Notes: generated by a model not told the origin, from the sequence alone. Numbered from the stretch's first letter, positions 34,748 to 46,806 are shown. The stretch is 64,000 bases of DNA from Asterella californica (GCA_036924285.1 JAYKYS010000012.1:15438001-15502000), one strand, 5' to 3'. Made by a program: numbers and translations.

Positions 34748-35850
34748 CGTGAAAAATATAGATTGCATACATGTCCAGATATAGATTGCATATAATTGCA
34801 TACATGTCCAGATAATATACATGATTATATATAATTAATTACGATGTACTGACAGTGTGTTATGTTATGCATCCCACACAACTTTCGAAATATATGTATA
34901 TTGTGTAGAATTCTTAGACTACCGACGCTGTATTCTATCTGAAAACCCTCTTTTGTTGAATCCATATAATATTAATTTAATAGTTGTTAACTTATTTTTC
35001 TTGCAATGTTATTTTAATACTGCATATAATTAGTGATAATCTCATGTGATCATGTACTAGCATCAGTTTGCTAAGCTCGTAGACCAGACCGTCATTCATG
35101 AAGCACGCATATTCACGTCCTCATATGCAAGGGTTTAATTTACTACTTAATCGTTTGAATTAGATAGTAAAATAAAGAAAAAAGTTAGGTAATAAATTAA
35201 AGCTGCAAGGAAAATATGATGTGTTTGTAATTAACTTTTCACATATGTAGTTTCAGAAGTGTTAGCGCTCCCTTTATGGGTTGTATTTGGAATTTCTCTT
35301 ATAGTATTATTTAGATCCAGTTATCATTTAATATCTAAGAATAATTTGTTTTTTCTTATAATATACTTGCAAGCGGTACAGAATTTCACTTAACATTTAA
35401 TAACAATAATTCATAGTAAGCTAGCAAAAGTTCTCCGAAGTTGGATCTTGCATGCATATTCACTTATAAATAGTTATTCAATATACATGGTAGATCAACT
35501 TGGGGAAATATTTATTCGCTTTTTGCATTGTTATCAGAAAGAGATAAGTATTATACTGAATCTATACTAAGATATCAAAAAAGTTAACTTGTGTGTAAGG
35601 GTTAAACTCTACTTCGCCTAGTGTTGCCACGTAACAGTCCAAACATAACCCGTAAAACAACTTGATTTATAAGGTCAATCTTGTAGAGTAACTTGTAGTA
35701 CTTTAATAACCAGAAAACAGTAATTTTTATGGATCTTGCACTGTGGACTTATGGGTTTTCCTGTGTAATCTTACGAATTCTTGGAGAGGGTTATTTTGTT
35801 ACGGGGTGTCCTCCTCTCATATATATATTTTGCCAATCAATTTTTGCTCA

Positions 35851-35887
35851 TATATTCCTCTAGCTAGGTCTCAGCTAGAGGAATATA
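35851..35887. repeat. Perfect 15-bp inverted repeat
   Basis: TATATTCCTCTAGCT (35851-35865) and AGCTAGAGGAATATA (35873-35887) surround the 7-nt loop AGGTCTC. It lies in AT-rich intergenic DNA. Confidence 0.8.
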
Positions 35888-37885
35888 TTGAGCTACTTAT
35901 GCTACAAATTTGTACTTAATTTCTAATTACTTTAAAATTTCTTCAGAAAAAAGTCTTTGATAATGTATCTTGGAAGAGTGTACCTTCCCCTACTGGAGTG
36001 AAGTTTTGGTTTGAAACCGACGCATCTCACCGACCTGGGCTTCGAGTGTATCGAGTGAGCACGGAATGAAAAGATCTGATGCAACATCCAGTCCCAAACC
36101 AATATTACAGAGAAAGAAAAGAGACCCATGCCACACGAGTGTTGCTCGTTGGAACGGGACCAAATCTGGGCTTAAATCAAACATTATCATAACGAAGTAA
36201 ACCTCGAGCTCGTGCTCAGAGCCTTCCATAAGAACAGAATTTGAAATCTCGAAAGTCATAATTTCAAGGAGCATTCTTCGTAAATGCCAGTGGATCCGGA
36301 GATACAGTACTGGTCGTTGCTATGAATGAAAGGAGGTCCAGCATGACAAGAAAGTCACAGTGTATTGCAACTGTACATGGCTTTGATTCTGGCCGTCACG
36401 GTCACCCTTGTGGCCCTAGCTATCCTGCCCACGGATGTCTAATTTTATTGTTAGAGTATACAAGTATTCATGGCATTTGAGATTGATCGTAGTAAAGACA
36501 GCCATAAGCAGCTTCATAACGTCATCAGCTTCGTAACATTTGATGAAAGTGATGTTAGCGCGGCGAGTCCTGGATCGAGTTGGCGAATACTACAACTCTT
36601 CAGCTCGGCGGCGGGGGACAGTAAGCAGAAGGGACTACAACTGATTTCTGAACAAGGGCGTAGCACTAAAACACAGGGAGGAATTCTGGATCTACCTATC
36701 AAAGTGAACTTTGAATCATCTAAATATGCACCCATGCAAGAAACGAGAAGGTGCTTTTAAAATTTGAACCTGCAAGGTAAAATGGATATATGCTAGTTCG
36801 GTGCAAAAAGAGCAAAAGAGTGTAATTTGAGAAAAATGAAAAGGAGCTTTTGATCTTAAGGTGCAATTGTGAACGTAAGGTGCAAAACTGGAAAACGCAC
36901 CTTCTGCAGATTTGTTTCAGACAAATCTGCAAAAGAGGTCGCTCGACATTTGGTAAACGTGAGCATCAACGGTTTCTTACCGCCGTGTAGAAATATATCT
37001 TGCATTAAATCTGCAACAACTGTAACTTGAGTTCCTTAGACTTTTGGATATTCATGAGCCTTTTGTCTTCAATCATCGGTTTCCAGATTCGTACTCGTGA
37101 ATTTTAACCAGTTCGAGACCTGCAACATATCGGGAAGCTGGACATATTAGAACAATTCAAAAGGGTGATGACTCCGGCGAAATGAACGGTACCCTATCGA
37201 TAATACTAGTCAACCAGATCTAGAATTACAAGCCCTCGAATCGTAGTTCGACTTGACACAAAGAAGTAGTGCTAGGAGCTCTCTCTCTCATACATCTTTG
37301 GGATATCTAACGAGGAAATCAGACAAGAAAATGTTTACTTCCACTAACACATTGCAGGAGTAAGCATACTAATATCGATAGTGCATTACCGGAACATCGT
37401 CCGGGAAGCACCTCCAAAAAAAGTCAAGTCGGAGCATACCAACGATGTTCTTTATGGAGTCGGTTAGAATGGCAGTCAATGCAATCGCTTTTCCTAGACC
37501 TGAAAGTACAATCGTTGCGTGTCAAGTTTCACAATTCACCCTTGTCAATAAGAGACTTACACAGCCTCATCTTGCAGTCTCTTTCTAAAAATCCCTACCT
37601 ACCAACATGTCATACAGCTGAGCTCAGACTAACAACAACTAAGCAACTGTACTTCTTGTCAACAGCAAGAACTTCAGGAGTACAAGAGTCAGAATGTCTG
37701 TTCCTTCTCCTTCTCTTGCGATTGGAGGATACTATTCCCCTCTCAAAGGCTAATTTACCACCTCTGGAACTTGATGCTCATAAACACCAACTTGTAAACG
37801 ACTTCGATCATCCAGTCGGTTACATTTACATGTACAAAGTTTACAGCCAGCCGTAAGCTGGGAGTCCCTTCGCATGTAATCTTGC

Positions 37886-38768
37886 TCATACAGCACACTC
37901 GTTACAAAGGTTCTGGAAATTCGTGGCGAACTTGTACTCTTTGGCCTTAGCCGTGCAACAGTACGCCCAATCGTTGATGCGAGTCACCTCGCAGTTTTCC
38001 AACTCTTCAACCTTAGCAGCTTTTATACACATGTGTTTCACTTCTGTGAACCTATCCTCTGTGAACCTATCCTCTGCTAGAGACACCTCTGCCAACAACT
38101 TCTTGGCATACTCCGCAGTAGCAATATCGAAATCTTCACGACGTTTCAGCACAATATGCCCACTGGTTTTCCACACTGCAGGATTCACCTGCGTATCCAG
38201 GACTGCCTGCTCCACTTCACCACGAGCTTTCCTTTCTGCCTAACACTGCAAGGATCACACCTGGGTTTAGATCTGATGCTAAACAAAGACTTAGAATCAT
38301 CTTCTTTCCTCGATACTCAAGCAATCACATATACACTGAAATTCAGTACTGTTATTTCACACTGATAATTGCACAATCTGCGAGTATTAAAAAACCAACT
38401 CTAATCTCACTAAAGACAGAGACAGAAAAGATGTCGAACCTGAGGAATAAAGAAACCTGTGCACCACAATCGGCAATGAGTACGTTGAATGGGATATTGT
38501 AGTTCTGCAAATGAATACACGCCCTTTGCAACAATGTTGGCAAGTTCCTTCAAACTGTCTCCAACTTAGTATACAAGTTCCTGACTGGATAATCCACTAC
38601 CTTTGAGATTTTATATCCGGCCTTCATCCGAGTGAGATTGATCTCGATCCCGGCACGTTCGATAGGTAATGGTACGTTAAGGTAGTATGCCTGCGTAGTC
38701 CCATGAGGTATGATTGTTGTTGGCAATACAAAAAGCACCGAGGAACACAACGGACAGCAACAAAACAA
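37886..38768 (-). pseudogene. Possible broken host gene of unknown function
   Basis: On the minus strand, 38768-38550 encodes a hydrophobic leader followed by a segment with PIERAGIEINLTRMKAGYKI. An in-frame TGA (38550-38552) is followed in the same frame by a further open stretch to about 38462, ending at CAG/GTTTCT, a possible donor. A possible acceptor (GTTAG) at about 38241 leads in phase to a 117-codon Glu/Lys/Ala-rich exon ending at 37886. That exon contains the 5-residue duplication EDRFTEDRFTE (15-bp tandem repeat near 38042-38071). After the TGA a second frame (LKELANIVAKGVYSFAEL) looks equally protein-like, so a frameshift is an alternative to the stop. I recognise no family. Confidence 0.3.
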
Positions 38769-38900
38769 TTGTTTTCAGAAAACGCTTCTATTCCAGATAA
38801 GTTCCATACTCTTCTTTTAAGTGGGCAGTACTTGTGCTACCCACTAATCATTACTCAACAAGAAAACACTTCTCTTCTTATCTAGAAATGAAGATGGTTT

Positions 38901-39117
38901 TGTTAAAGATAATGTCTAGTCTATAGTCATATCTATAGTCATCTCTATAGTCACCTCTATAGACATATCTCTATGATTAATGATTGACTAGTGACTAACC
39001 TCTTGTCCATAGGTTAGAGTATATAATAACCCCCTCTTGGGAGATGATGAGTCGACTGATCCCTTACTGATATATCTTCTATAGTAAAGAGTATTCACTT
39101 GGTTTGATTCTTGAACA
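38901..39117 (+). repeat. 5' LTR of the copia element with 12-bp tandem repeats
   Basis: 217 bp, TGTTAAAG ... TTGAACA, so the ends are TGTT/AACA. Near its start CTATAG recurs with an exact 12-bp period (38921, 38933, 38945 and 38957), each followed by TCA/ACA plus TAT, TCT or CCT. This is a typical position for transcription-factor sites in U3. TATATAATAA at 39021-39030 is the likely TATA box. The 3' LTR is lost, so the start is set by the TG rule only. Confidence 0.75.
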
Positions 39118-39129
39118 TGGTATCAGAGC
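39118..39129 (+). other. Primer-binding site for initiator tRNA-Met
   Basis: TGGTATCAGAGC directly follows the LTR. This is the standard plant copia primer site, complementary to the 3' end of tRNA-iMet. Confidence 0.95.
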
Positions 39130-39569
39130 TTAGGTACGAGCATTAGCAAGGAGAATGAGGAACTAGAGAGTGAGAAAAGCCATAGAGTGAACACACCACC
39201 TTCAGCTGAAAAATGAGAAAGAAGGCATAAATTTCCGGTCAAACCACCTTTGACTATGTTTTTGGAGGAGAAGTAGATCGAATTAGACAAATCTGAGAGT
39301 GGATTTGAGGTTAAAAAGACTTTCAAAGAGCTTTCCAATGGTTCAACTTTCGACCCAAACGGACCTCGTATAAGGAAGTTACTTTGGGGAACCCTTGGTC
39401 AACGGAACTTTGACTACACTTTTGAAGATCTTAATGATCGATTTTTGCGTTTTTTAGATTTTTGCCGTGCAGGATGAGATTGCAGAGGATTATAATATAG
39501 ACACTACTTCCACCTCCACAACCAATTTGAGGAGTTCCAGATTTTTCCCACCTACTTTATTTTCTATCG

Positions 39570-40787
39570 ATGACTAACGTCAGTAATAACTTACTTCATG
39601 ATCATCATAAGTTGAATAGCACGAACTATCCAATATGGTGTTTCAAGGTTCAAGTCATTTTTCAGAACTACGACTTATGAGACATAGTGTTGGGTGAAGA
39701 AGAAAGACCTATCGAATCACCAGCTGCTGTCAAAGCTTGGAACAGAACAGATCAACAAGCACTTGCCATCATCAAGATGATCATAAAAGACTCGGAAATC
39801 ATGGATATATTGGAGGCTAAAACTTCTGAAGATGCTTGGGATACTTTCACCAAGAAGCACGAAGGAGCTGCTCAAGGGAGGAAGAGAATGCTACGCAGAA
39901 AGTTAAACACTTTGCAAATGATTGCAGGCATCTCTCTCGAAGAGCACTTCAGTATTGTTAAAGGGTTGCTACAACAATTGAAGAATCTGGATGGAGGTAT
40001 AGACGAGGATGACTTGGTACTGATAGTGCTCCAGAGCTTACTAGAACCATACGAGCACTTTGTCAAAGCAGTGGATGTACGCAAGGAGCCTGTCTCATTC
40101 GAAGAACTGCAAACACTAGCTTTGCAAGAAGCTATGAACATCGAAACCAAGTCAACTCAAGCAATTGCCACAACTGATGCTGCTTTCTTCTATAAGAGGA
40201 GAGATCATAAGCGAGGTAGACCTCAAGACTCGCAATCAAAACAGAAGGAGCATTGGGACAACAAGAGAGGAAAGTTCAAGAAACGTGACTTAGAGGGCAT
40301 CTCCAACAAACCAAAACCTGGGAACTGTAACTACTGTAAGAAACGTGATCATTTTGTCTATGAGTGCAGGAAGAAGGCATTTGATCAACGTTCCAACACC
40401 AACAACAAAGGTAACTTCGTACAGACCTATGAAGAGAAGTTGTTCTTCACTGCCATGTATACAGACACACATGATCAACAATGATGGATTGATTCTGGAG
40501 CATCAAATCATATCACATCAAAGAAAGAGTGGTTTCAAGACTTTCATCCTCTAAATGGACCAGAGATACGACTGGGTGATGATAAAGGCTACCAAGTCCA
40601 AGAGGAAGGTAACATCCGTATTAAGCTACCTTCAGGTCAGATAAGAACCATTGGAGGTGTCTGATTTGTACCTGGTGTAGTGCATAATCTTTTGAGTGTT
40701 GGTAAACTTATTGCAAATGGGTTTCAACTATCTTTTGATGCACAAGGATGTTCTATTCTCGACCAAGGATCTGTGGTAGTAGGCTGA
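39570..40787 (+). pseudogene. gag: Copia gag and protease
   Basis: ATG at 39570. The N-terminal part has LNSTNYPIWCFKVQV. A TGA at 39678-39680 replaces the usual Trp in YDLW. A gag core (AWDTFTKKHEGA, LRRKLNTLQMIAGISLEEHF, LQSLLEPYEHFV) and one zinc knuckle, CNYCKKRDHFVYEC, follow. TGA at 40482-40484 comes just before WIDSGASNHIT, the protease active site. The frame continues through TGA 40662-40664 to TGA 40785-40787. The single frame across gag and protease is normal for copia. Confidence 0.88.
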
Positions 40788-41634
40788 AGGTTGACCACTT
40801 GTATGAGTTACAAGCCTTACCTTTGGTAGCTCCAGTTCAAGCTGTTGTAACAGATACGAGCCAATTATGGCATCTTCGACTTGGACACTTACGCTATCAG
40901 AAAATGCATAAACTGTTTCATGAAGACTTGGCCCTTGGTGTTTCGAAACTAGTCCTTGTTAACACTCCGTGTGAAGTTTACCTTAGATCTAAACGGACTC
41001 GAAAGAAGTTCTTCAAAACTACTGCAACACGAGCAACAGAAATCCTTCAGCTGCTACATACAGATCTTTGTGGACCTACTAAGACTATTTCGCTTGGAGG
41101 TTCTAAGTACTTTATGCTGGTTGTTGATGACTTCTCGAGATACATTTGGATTTTCTTCCTGTTAAGAAAGTATGAGCACTCTCTAATTTTCAACAACTTG
41201 TTAACATGGTGGAAAGACAGATTGGACAACTAGTGAAGAGTCTGCGAAGTGATAGAGGAGGAGAGTTCACTTCCAAGGCTGCTGACAAATATTTTGCTGA
41301 GAAGGGAATACTGCAGCAGTTGACTATAGCTTACACGTCTCAGCAAAATGGAGTGGTTGAAAGGAAGAACAGAACTGTTGTGGAGATGACAAGAAGTTTT
41401 CTTCTTGAACAAGATCTTCCAAAAGATCTTTGGGCTGAAGCTGTGAATACTGCGGTCTACCTTCTCAACAGAAGTCCAACAAATGCTGTGAACAACAAAA
41501 CTCCATTCGAAGCTTTCATAGGAAAGAACCAGACCTCTCTAACCTACAAATTTTTGGATGTAAAGCATATGCTACAACTCCTAAAAAATTACTCCAAAAG
41601 TTCGATGATAGATCTCAGATATGTACATTCATAG
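40760..41634 (+). pseudogene. pol: Copia integrase
   Basis: The GAG-pre-integrase segment (LWHLRLGHLRYQKMHKL) is followed by the catalytic core in two frames. Asp is in HTDLCGP, then KYFMLVVDDFSRYIW; after a frameshift near 41200 come Asp in RSDRGGEF and Glu in QQNGVVERKNRT, then LPKDLWAEAVNTAVYLLNRSP. The integrase C-terminus decays after 41634. Confidence 0.9.
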
Positions 41635-41795
41635 GATATCCAGCAAGAGAAAAGGGATATAGACTGTTAGTGCTGCAAGAAAGATCATCATCAGTCGAGA
41701 TGTAGTGTTTTTAGAGGTCCCTCCATCTCGAAACTCACAACATCATCCTTCTGACCTGCCACCTCTCTCAACCCAAACACCTACTTAAGAGAATC

Positions 41796-42547
41796 ATGAA
41801 GAAGAAGCTCAAGCTCAGCGAACCACCTACACAAGTTGAAGTTACTGAATCAGGTACAACTACAGCAGATTCGCCTCTCATACACCAGACTACTCTAGAT
41901 TCGAATCTTGCTGCTCAACCAAGGAGACCTATCAGAACAAGGAAGGTTCTTGCAAGGCTAGAGGATTATATTCTCATGGCTGAAGCTCAAGGTGATGGAG
42001 AAACTATTACATTCAAGGAGGCTTTCAGTAAAGATCAATGGAGACGTGCTATGCAGGAAGAATATGATGCATTACTCAAAAATGCAACCTGGAGCCTAGT
42101 ACCTCTTCCAACAAACAGGAAAGCACTTGGCTGTAAGTGGGTTATAAGATCAAGAGACATGCGTATGGAACTATTGAGACATACAAGGCTCGCCTTGTTG
42201 CAAAAAGTTATTTGCAGATTGCAGGAGAAGATTTTCAAGAGACCTTCACACATGTGGTAAAACTTAACTCCATTTGAGTTCTTTGTGCTCTTGCAAAACT
42301 ACATGGTTGGAAGTGTTTACAAATGGATGTTAAGAATGCATTTCTTAATGGGATTCTTGAAGAATATATCTACTTGCAGCAACCACTTGGGTTTGTTTGT
42401 AAAGGAGGTGAACAGTTAGTGTGCAAGCTGCACAAAGCATTGTATGGCCTCAAACAAGCTCCAAGAGCTTGGTACACAAGAATCGACACTTTCTTGAAGC
42501 AGCAAGGCTTCTCTCTTACTAGAGGTGATCCAAACTTCTATGTTTGA
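41796..42547 (+). pseudogene. pol: Copia reverse transcriptase, N-terminal part only
   Basis: Blocks are TFKEAFSKDQWRRAMQEEYDAL, TWSLVPLPTNRKALGCKWV and, after a frameshift, MDVKNAFLNGILEEYIYLQQP (first catalytic Asp), LHKALYGLKQAPRAWYTRID and GDPNFYV. The YVDD catalytic motif that should follow within ~20 residues is absent because the copia sequence ends here. Confidence 0.9.
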
Positions 42548-42575
42548 TTACTTCTCAAGGTAGAAGAAGCTGAAG

Positions 42576-42971
42576 GTGGCTCGAGTTAGAAACAAGGAGC
42601 GTTTCGATAAGACTCACCGACTACGACCAAAGCCAATACGTGTTGGTGATTGGGTTCTGGTGTATGATAGCACGCTGGAGAACCAGCATTCTACACTTCG
42701 TAAGTTCTCGCGAAGATGGTTCGGGCCTTATGTTGTGCTAGATGTTTATGAGAATGCCACTTATAGTTTACGTGAGCTGGATGGTACTCCTTTGAAACTA
42801 TCTGTGGCTGGCAAACGAGTGAAGTTGTTCAAACAACATGGAGAATCAGTAGATTTGTTCAACTTTCTGGAGTCTGAGCAGAAGATGATGAGAGGCGAAG
42901 GCGAGGCTACTGAAGAGGTTGAGGCGGAAGAGAGTGATGATGATGATGATGAAGAACAAACTGAAGACTGA
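42576..42971 (+). pseudogene. pol: Gypsy integrase C-terminal tail
   Basis: 132 codons without a stop: RNKERFDKTHRLRPKPIRVGD, WVLVYDST, RWFGPYVVLDVYENATYSLRELDGTPL, VAGKRVKLF, then an acidic Glu/Asp tail. This is the GPY/F-type end of a Ty3/gypsy integrase. It is unbroken, unlike its counterpart in Element 3 (59390-59774), but its catalytic core is gone. Confidence 0.85.
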
Positions 42972-43017
42972 AGAGGTTGGCACATGTCGAAGGATGTGCA
43001 GGTTTGGAGGGGGTGGA

Positions 43018-44344
43018 TGTCGTGATGTGAATCATTTTACATTGTAAATAATTCACCTCTCTGTCAAGCGTTAAGTATCTCTGAGCGAAGTTAGGACCTC
43101 AGAGAAGTCGACTTTTGATGATGATATATATTTTGAGGCTTAGTAGGTTGATTACCATGTAGATGGAGTTAAGCTCATGGGTTGTAATTACGTGTCGCCC
43201 ATGCATGCTTCCTAGCGAGGTTAGGTTATCTTTCGAGATTACGTGTCGTTTTACATGTCTTCGCATGTAGTTTAGGGTCTATGCTGGCACTTTAGGGGCT
43301 TGACGTGGTAGCCTATGTGCAAATTCAAGTCACTATGTGGTTTGTGACACTAAAGGACAGCCAAGTGGAGCTATGAACTCCCATTGGTCCGATTTTGTCT
43401 TTGTGTACTGCTAAACTTAGTAGTAGGGGTCTTAAGAGGAGTTCGAGCGTTTAGAGAGGAGACTACGAAATCTGAGAGCACAGGGAGATAGGGTTCGTCG
43501 TGCTAAGTACTGTCAGCGAAATTTTTGATCGATTTGGAGCAATAAAGAAGGAGTTATGGCTGATTGAAGTTCGATTTGTGTCAGAATTGCAGCACTTCTG
43601 TTGATTTTGGGGTTTTCGGTGTCAATCGCAGTAGATTTGAGAAAATCGCTTCAAACCTTCGTGGTCACTTTCACTGTCAGGAGGGCTACGACTGTCCCAA
43701 ATTTTCATGTCAATTGAGTCTGTGAGTAATTCAGGGCGACCGCTGAAGCAGAGGGGGTCCGAAAAGCTCTCAATCTAGAGCATCAACTTCAGAGAGCGAG
43801 ATCTGGAGTTTTGTGTACAATCAGGAGGCCCAACTTCACAGGAGTGTTCAGCAAGCTGTATACTGCAAATCCTGTAAGAATCTTCGAAAGTGATCGAGCC
43901 AATTCTCTGTTCTAGGTCGAAATAACTGTCTGGGTACCAGAAATTGCCGTAATTTCTCTACTCAGAACATTTCTGCCCATATCTCGACACTCTGATTTGA
44001 TCTCAAGCTGAAACTTCGTGTGTATGATCAGTAGGGCCTCATTTACATGTAGGAGGAGTTCTGAAGTCTGAACCATCGTATGTTTCTGATTCTGGACCGT
44101 TAAAGTTCGCTGTCTGACCTTATTACTGCTAGTCTGCTCTGATCTTCGCTTCCTGAACATACTAGAGGGTCCATTCGACCTGAGTGAGTGTCTACAGTGC
44201 CCTTTATGACCTGAACCCTACCTCTGTATAGTAAGCAACCACAGCCTGAAGCCTAACGCTTCCTTGAGTAGACCGAACACAACCTTCAAGGTCATATCAC
44301 AGCCAGAAGGTTCCGTCCTTCCCAGGAAAACTCTCAACTCGACA
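43018..44344 (+). repeat. 3' LTR of the gypsy fragment
   Basis: 1327 bp, TGTCGTGATGTG ... CAACTCGACA. The ends match the inverted solo LTR at 8363-10005; the middle differs. A near-perfect hairpin (GTGAATCATTT 43027-43037 with AAATAATTCAC 43046-43056) lies just inside the start. Confidence 0.88.
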
Positions 44345-46788
44345 ACGGGGTAAGCTCACCGCCCTTGCAGAAGAGAAGACGACGTGGAATACTCTACGGG
44401 AAGCCGTGGAAGCGCAGGCTGCAGTCGAGAAGACGCAGAGAGAAGCAGCGGAAGCTCGTGCGCAGGGGTTGCTAGCTCAATCGGTGGAAGCGTTTCGGAA
44501 GAAGTTTAACTTTGTCGCGGGTAAGAAGCTCCTTACCTTAGCTAGGGAGTGGGACGATGAGTCCAAAGCAATGTTGGTGGAGTGCAAGGAGAGTATGTTC
44601 CGATACTTGGATCGGCAGATAGAGGGAGTGAAGACGCTCTATGGTCTTCTCTTGATCCCGCCATCAGTAAACACGTCTTCCCAAGCACCAACATCATCAA
44701 CAAGACCAGACTTGGAGAAGGAGGAGTTCGACCTCGCTGTACACTTGATAGTGACAGCGTTGGAAGCCGAGAAGACCCCGGAAGACGCCCCGGAAGACAA
44801 GATATCTTCTGGAAGACAAGAAGACGAGCCGTCTTCCCAAGTATTCCGTGTGGAGAAAGCGACTTCTCCGGACCCCTATGAGGTCACCATGGCTCCTAGT
44901 GTCGAACTAGTCCCTCAGAAGAGCGAGGAAGCACAAGTCGGTCCAGCTTCCCAGAAGACGCTTCTGTCTTCCGAAGCAGCAGCAGCAGCAGAGCCAGCGA
45001 TGAACGTGGAGGAGGAGGCCACCTCAGCGACACTCGAGGTAATTGCAGGGATTCCTAGCCTATCAGAAGACTAGTTAGTAGTTCAGGTAGGAGTAGATCA
45101 GGTGGAAATGGCATCCGAGCCATTAGAGTAGATAGCAAAGCGCAGAAGATCAAGAGCTTGTCCAAACTTAGTAAGTGCTCAATATGCTATATAAGAAAAA
45201 TACATGTCCAATTCAATTTTAGATCAGTGACCATGTGGCAGAGTAGGCAGCGCAGGGTAAACAACCAGATGGCTAATTAGGAAAGGGGAACCGTTTTTGC
45301 ATGTGAGGTGATAACCTTCTGGCGGTGCCCATCTCTCCCTGATTACAGTCGAAGATTGGAGGGGATTCCCTCTGCGTCTCAAGGCAGATGCATAAGTAGG
45401 ATCACAGAGTAGGAATTAGGAGCTCCGCACAAACACCAACATTTTACGGTGCAGACTCATAGCACATTAGACACATGACACACTACAAAGATCTGCACAC
45501 ACATACAGATTCTACGGTGCAGACAGATTAGCTACGCTTGATGTTAGACTAAGGGAATTATGCAAGAAGACCAGGTCTGCAGACCTGGTCTGCATTCTCT
45601 GATTATCAGCAGCGGCTTGGATATGTAGGTGTAAGTGGTGGACAGTTTAGGAGCAGGGAACGGCATCCTCGTGCAGTCATGTTGGCTAGACTGGTGTGTC
45701 GAGGAGTAGGAGCAGGAAGTAGAGGGAGTAAGCTTCCCAATGCCAATGTGACTTCTTCTCGGGGAATGGATTGCTGATTTGAGTGCAGAAGCTTTGTCCA
45801 TGTCTTCTGGGTGGTGGGTTTCTTTGAATTCGCTCCCAATTGGGCATGAGAAGTGTTCTTCTTGAGTGACGATGAATGTCAGCAGTTGTGGAAGTGTAGC
45901 TTGGCTCGTCCAGTAGAGCACTTAGGATCTACGTACGGACGGTCTTATGGATAAGAGATCTCAGAAGACAGAGTAGTCGGAGCAGCGAAGAGAAGAAGAA
46001 AGAAGCCTTCTTCCCGCAACAGAAGACGACATCCTTGAGTAGAAGACGGTGCAACAGTACTCACGTTTGTTGTCTTCCTCCCCAAACTATTACAAGCAGG
46101 GATGGCTTGTTAGTCAGGATCCGGATTAGAAGCTTGTCGGAATCTTAATTTCCTCTTTTCATCTTGTTTTCTCTTGTTTGGATTTTCTCTTCTTCTCCAT
46201 CTTCTCCCATCTTCCCCATCTTCTTACCTTCTTCTAGTGAGCTTCCGAAAATTCTATTGAGCTTCCGTGAAGGTGAATGTCGTTGTAGTGCTGCAAGAAG
46301 ACCATTTCCGTAGGCAGAAGCCTGGGAAGGCTACAGGGGGCATACACCCCGTGATTGATCTAACCCGTTGGAACGTGAGTGTGAGAGTAAGGTGTAACAG
46401 CTATGCTAGTAGACTTCTGCGAAGCAGGACAGTCTTCTGGAGGTACGAGAAGCCGAGTTGAACCCCGGAAGCCGAGAATTACTTCGGGAAGACGATACTG
46501 AGAAGACCGGAAGAAGCAACCTAGAAGCAAGAAGATCGTCTTCTCAAGATTCTCTATGAATAGTTGGGTGATATTTTAGTTAGTAGTTGTTTGTTTAGTT
46601 CCAGAGCACCTTTTGGAGTGTCTGGAAGACGCGTGGTTTTGTGAGAAGATGGGATTCCTAGGCAAAAACCTTGTGTTTGTGTGTTTGAACAGATCTTAGA
46701 ACTTAGAGCAGCGTTACTTATGCAATCCTCTGTGGGAACGATATCTTGTATACTAAATGGGCAAAAGGAGTAATCATGTGTCACTACA
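44345..46788 (+). repeat. 3' part of a second Element-1-family 5' LTR
   Basis: Colinear with Element 1 LTR from about 11040 to its end at 13440, ending TCACTACA at 46788. The TGTCGTG-type LTR sits directly on its left. It contains another copy of the LTR-borne coding region (44390-45074), the pyrimidine tract and the LTR end. It is followed by the 18-nt spacer and primer site, so it is a 5' LTR. Confidence 0.9.
44390..45074 (+). pseudogene. LTR-borne coiled-coil region, second family copy
   Basis: An uninterrupted 222-codon frame from 44406 to the stop at 45072-45074. It opens in the coiled coil (VEKTQREAAEARAQ), passes KKFNFVAGKKLLTLARE, MLVECKESMFRYLDRQIEG and VKTLYGL, then the EEFDLAVHLIVTALEAEKTP block and an acidic tail. 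This is the best preserved C-terminal copy. It shows the two frameshifts seen at 7887-11834 are private to that copy. Its N-terminal part is lost at the junction at 44345. Confidence 0.65.
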
Positions 46789-46806
46789 TATAGTGAGCAC
46801 CATTTT

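Larger units (their letters stand above)
32419..37885. other. Long intergenic region, no confident gene
   Basis: Contains GC-richer patches with open frames: 32590-32778 and 32887-33180 on the minus strand; 36470-36760 on +; 35990-36274 on minus. None shows a motif I recognise. A 21-residue very hydrophobic mini-frame (36377-36442, +) looks like a lone signal peptide. 34300-35930 is AT-rich, with the inverted repeats listed separately and direct repeats of ATAGATTGCATA and GCATACATGTCCAGATA near 34760-34820. Confidence 0.45.
38901..42547 (+). mobile_element. Truncated Ty1/copia retrotransposon
   Basis: 5' LTR 38901-39117, primer site 39118-39129, gag, protease, integrase and the first part of reverse transcriptase, in copia order (integrase before RT). 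The element stops in RT at about 42547. RNase H, polypurine tract and 3' LTR are missing, and the sequence joins the tail of a gypsy element. Frame changes near 40780, 41200, 41640-41790 and 42240-42320, and TGA codons at 39678, 40482, 40662 and 40785, make it inactive. Confidence 0.92.
42565..44344 (+). mobile_element. 3' end of a TGTCGTG-type gypsy element
   Basis: Fragment containing the integrase tail (42576-42971), purine-rich GGAGGGGGTGGA (43006-43017) and a complete LTR (43018-44344). The integrase tail and the bases before the LTR match the same region of Element 3 (59390-59821) closely. The left part of the element is missing and copia sequence adjoins instead. On the right it adjoins Element-1-family LTR sequence. 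Confidence 0.88.

Noticed and set aside
36377..36442. 21-residue hydrophobic mini-protein
   Set aside because: It has a signal-peptide look, but no adjoining exon, conserved context or recognisable product. Chance is likely.
43018..44344. Complete gypsy element ending here with its own 5' LTR at 38901
   Set aside because: The 38901 LTR has copia ends and a tRNA-iMet primer site and is followed by copia gag. It does not match the 43018 LTR.
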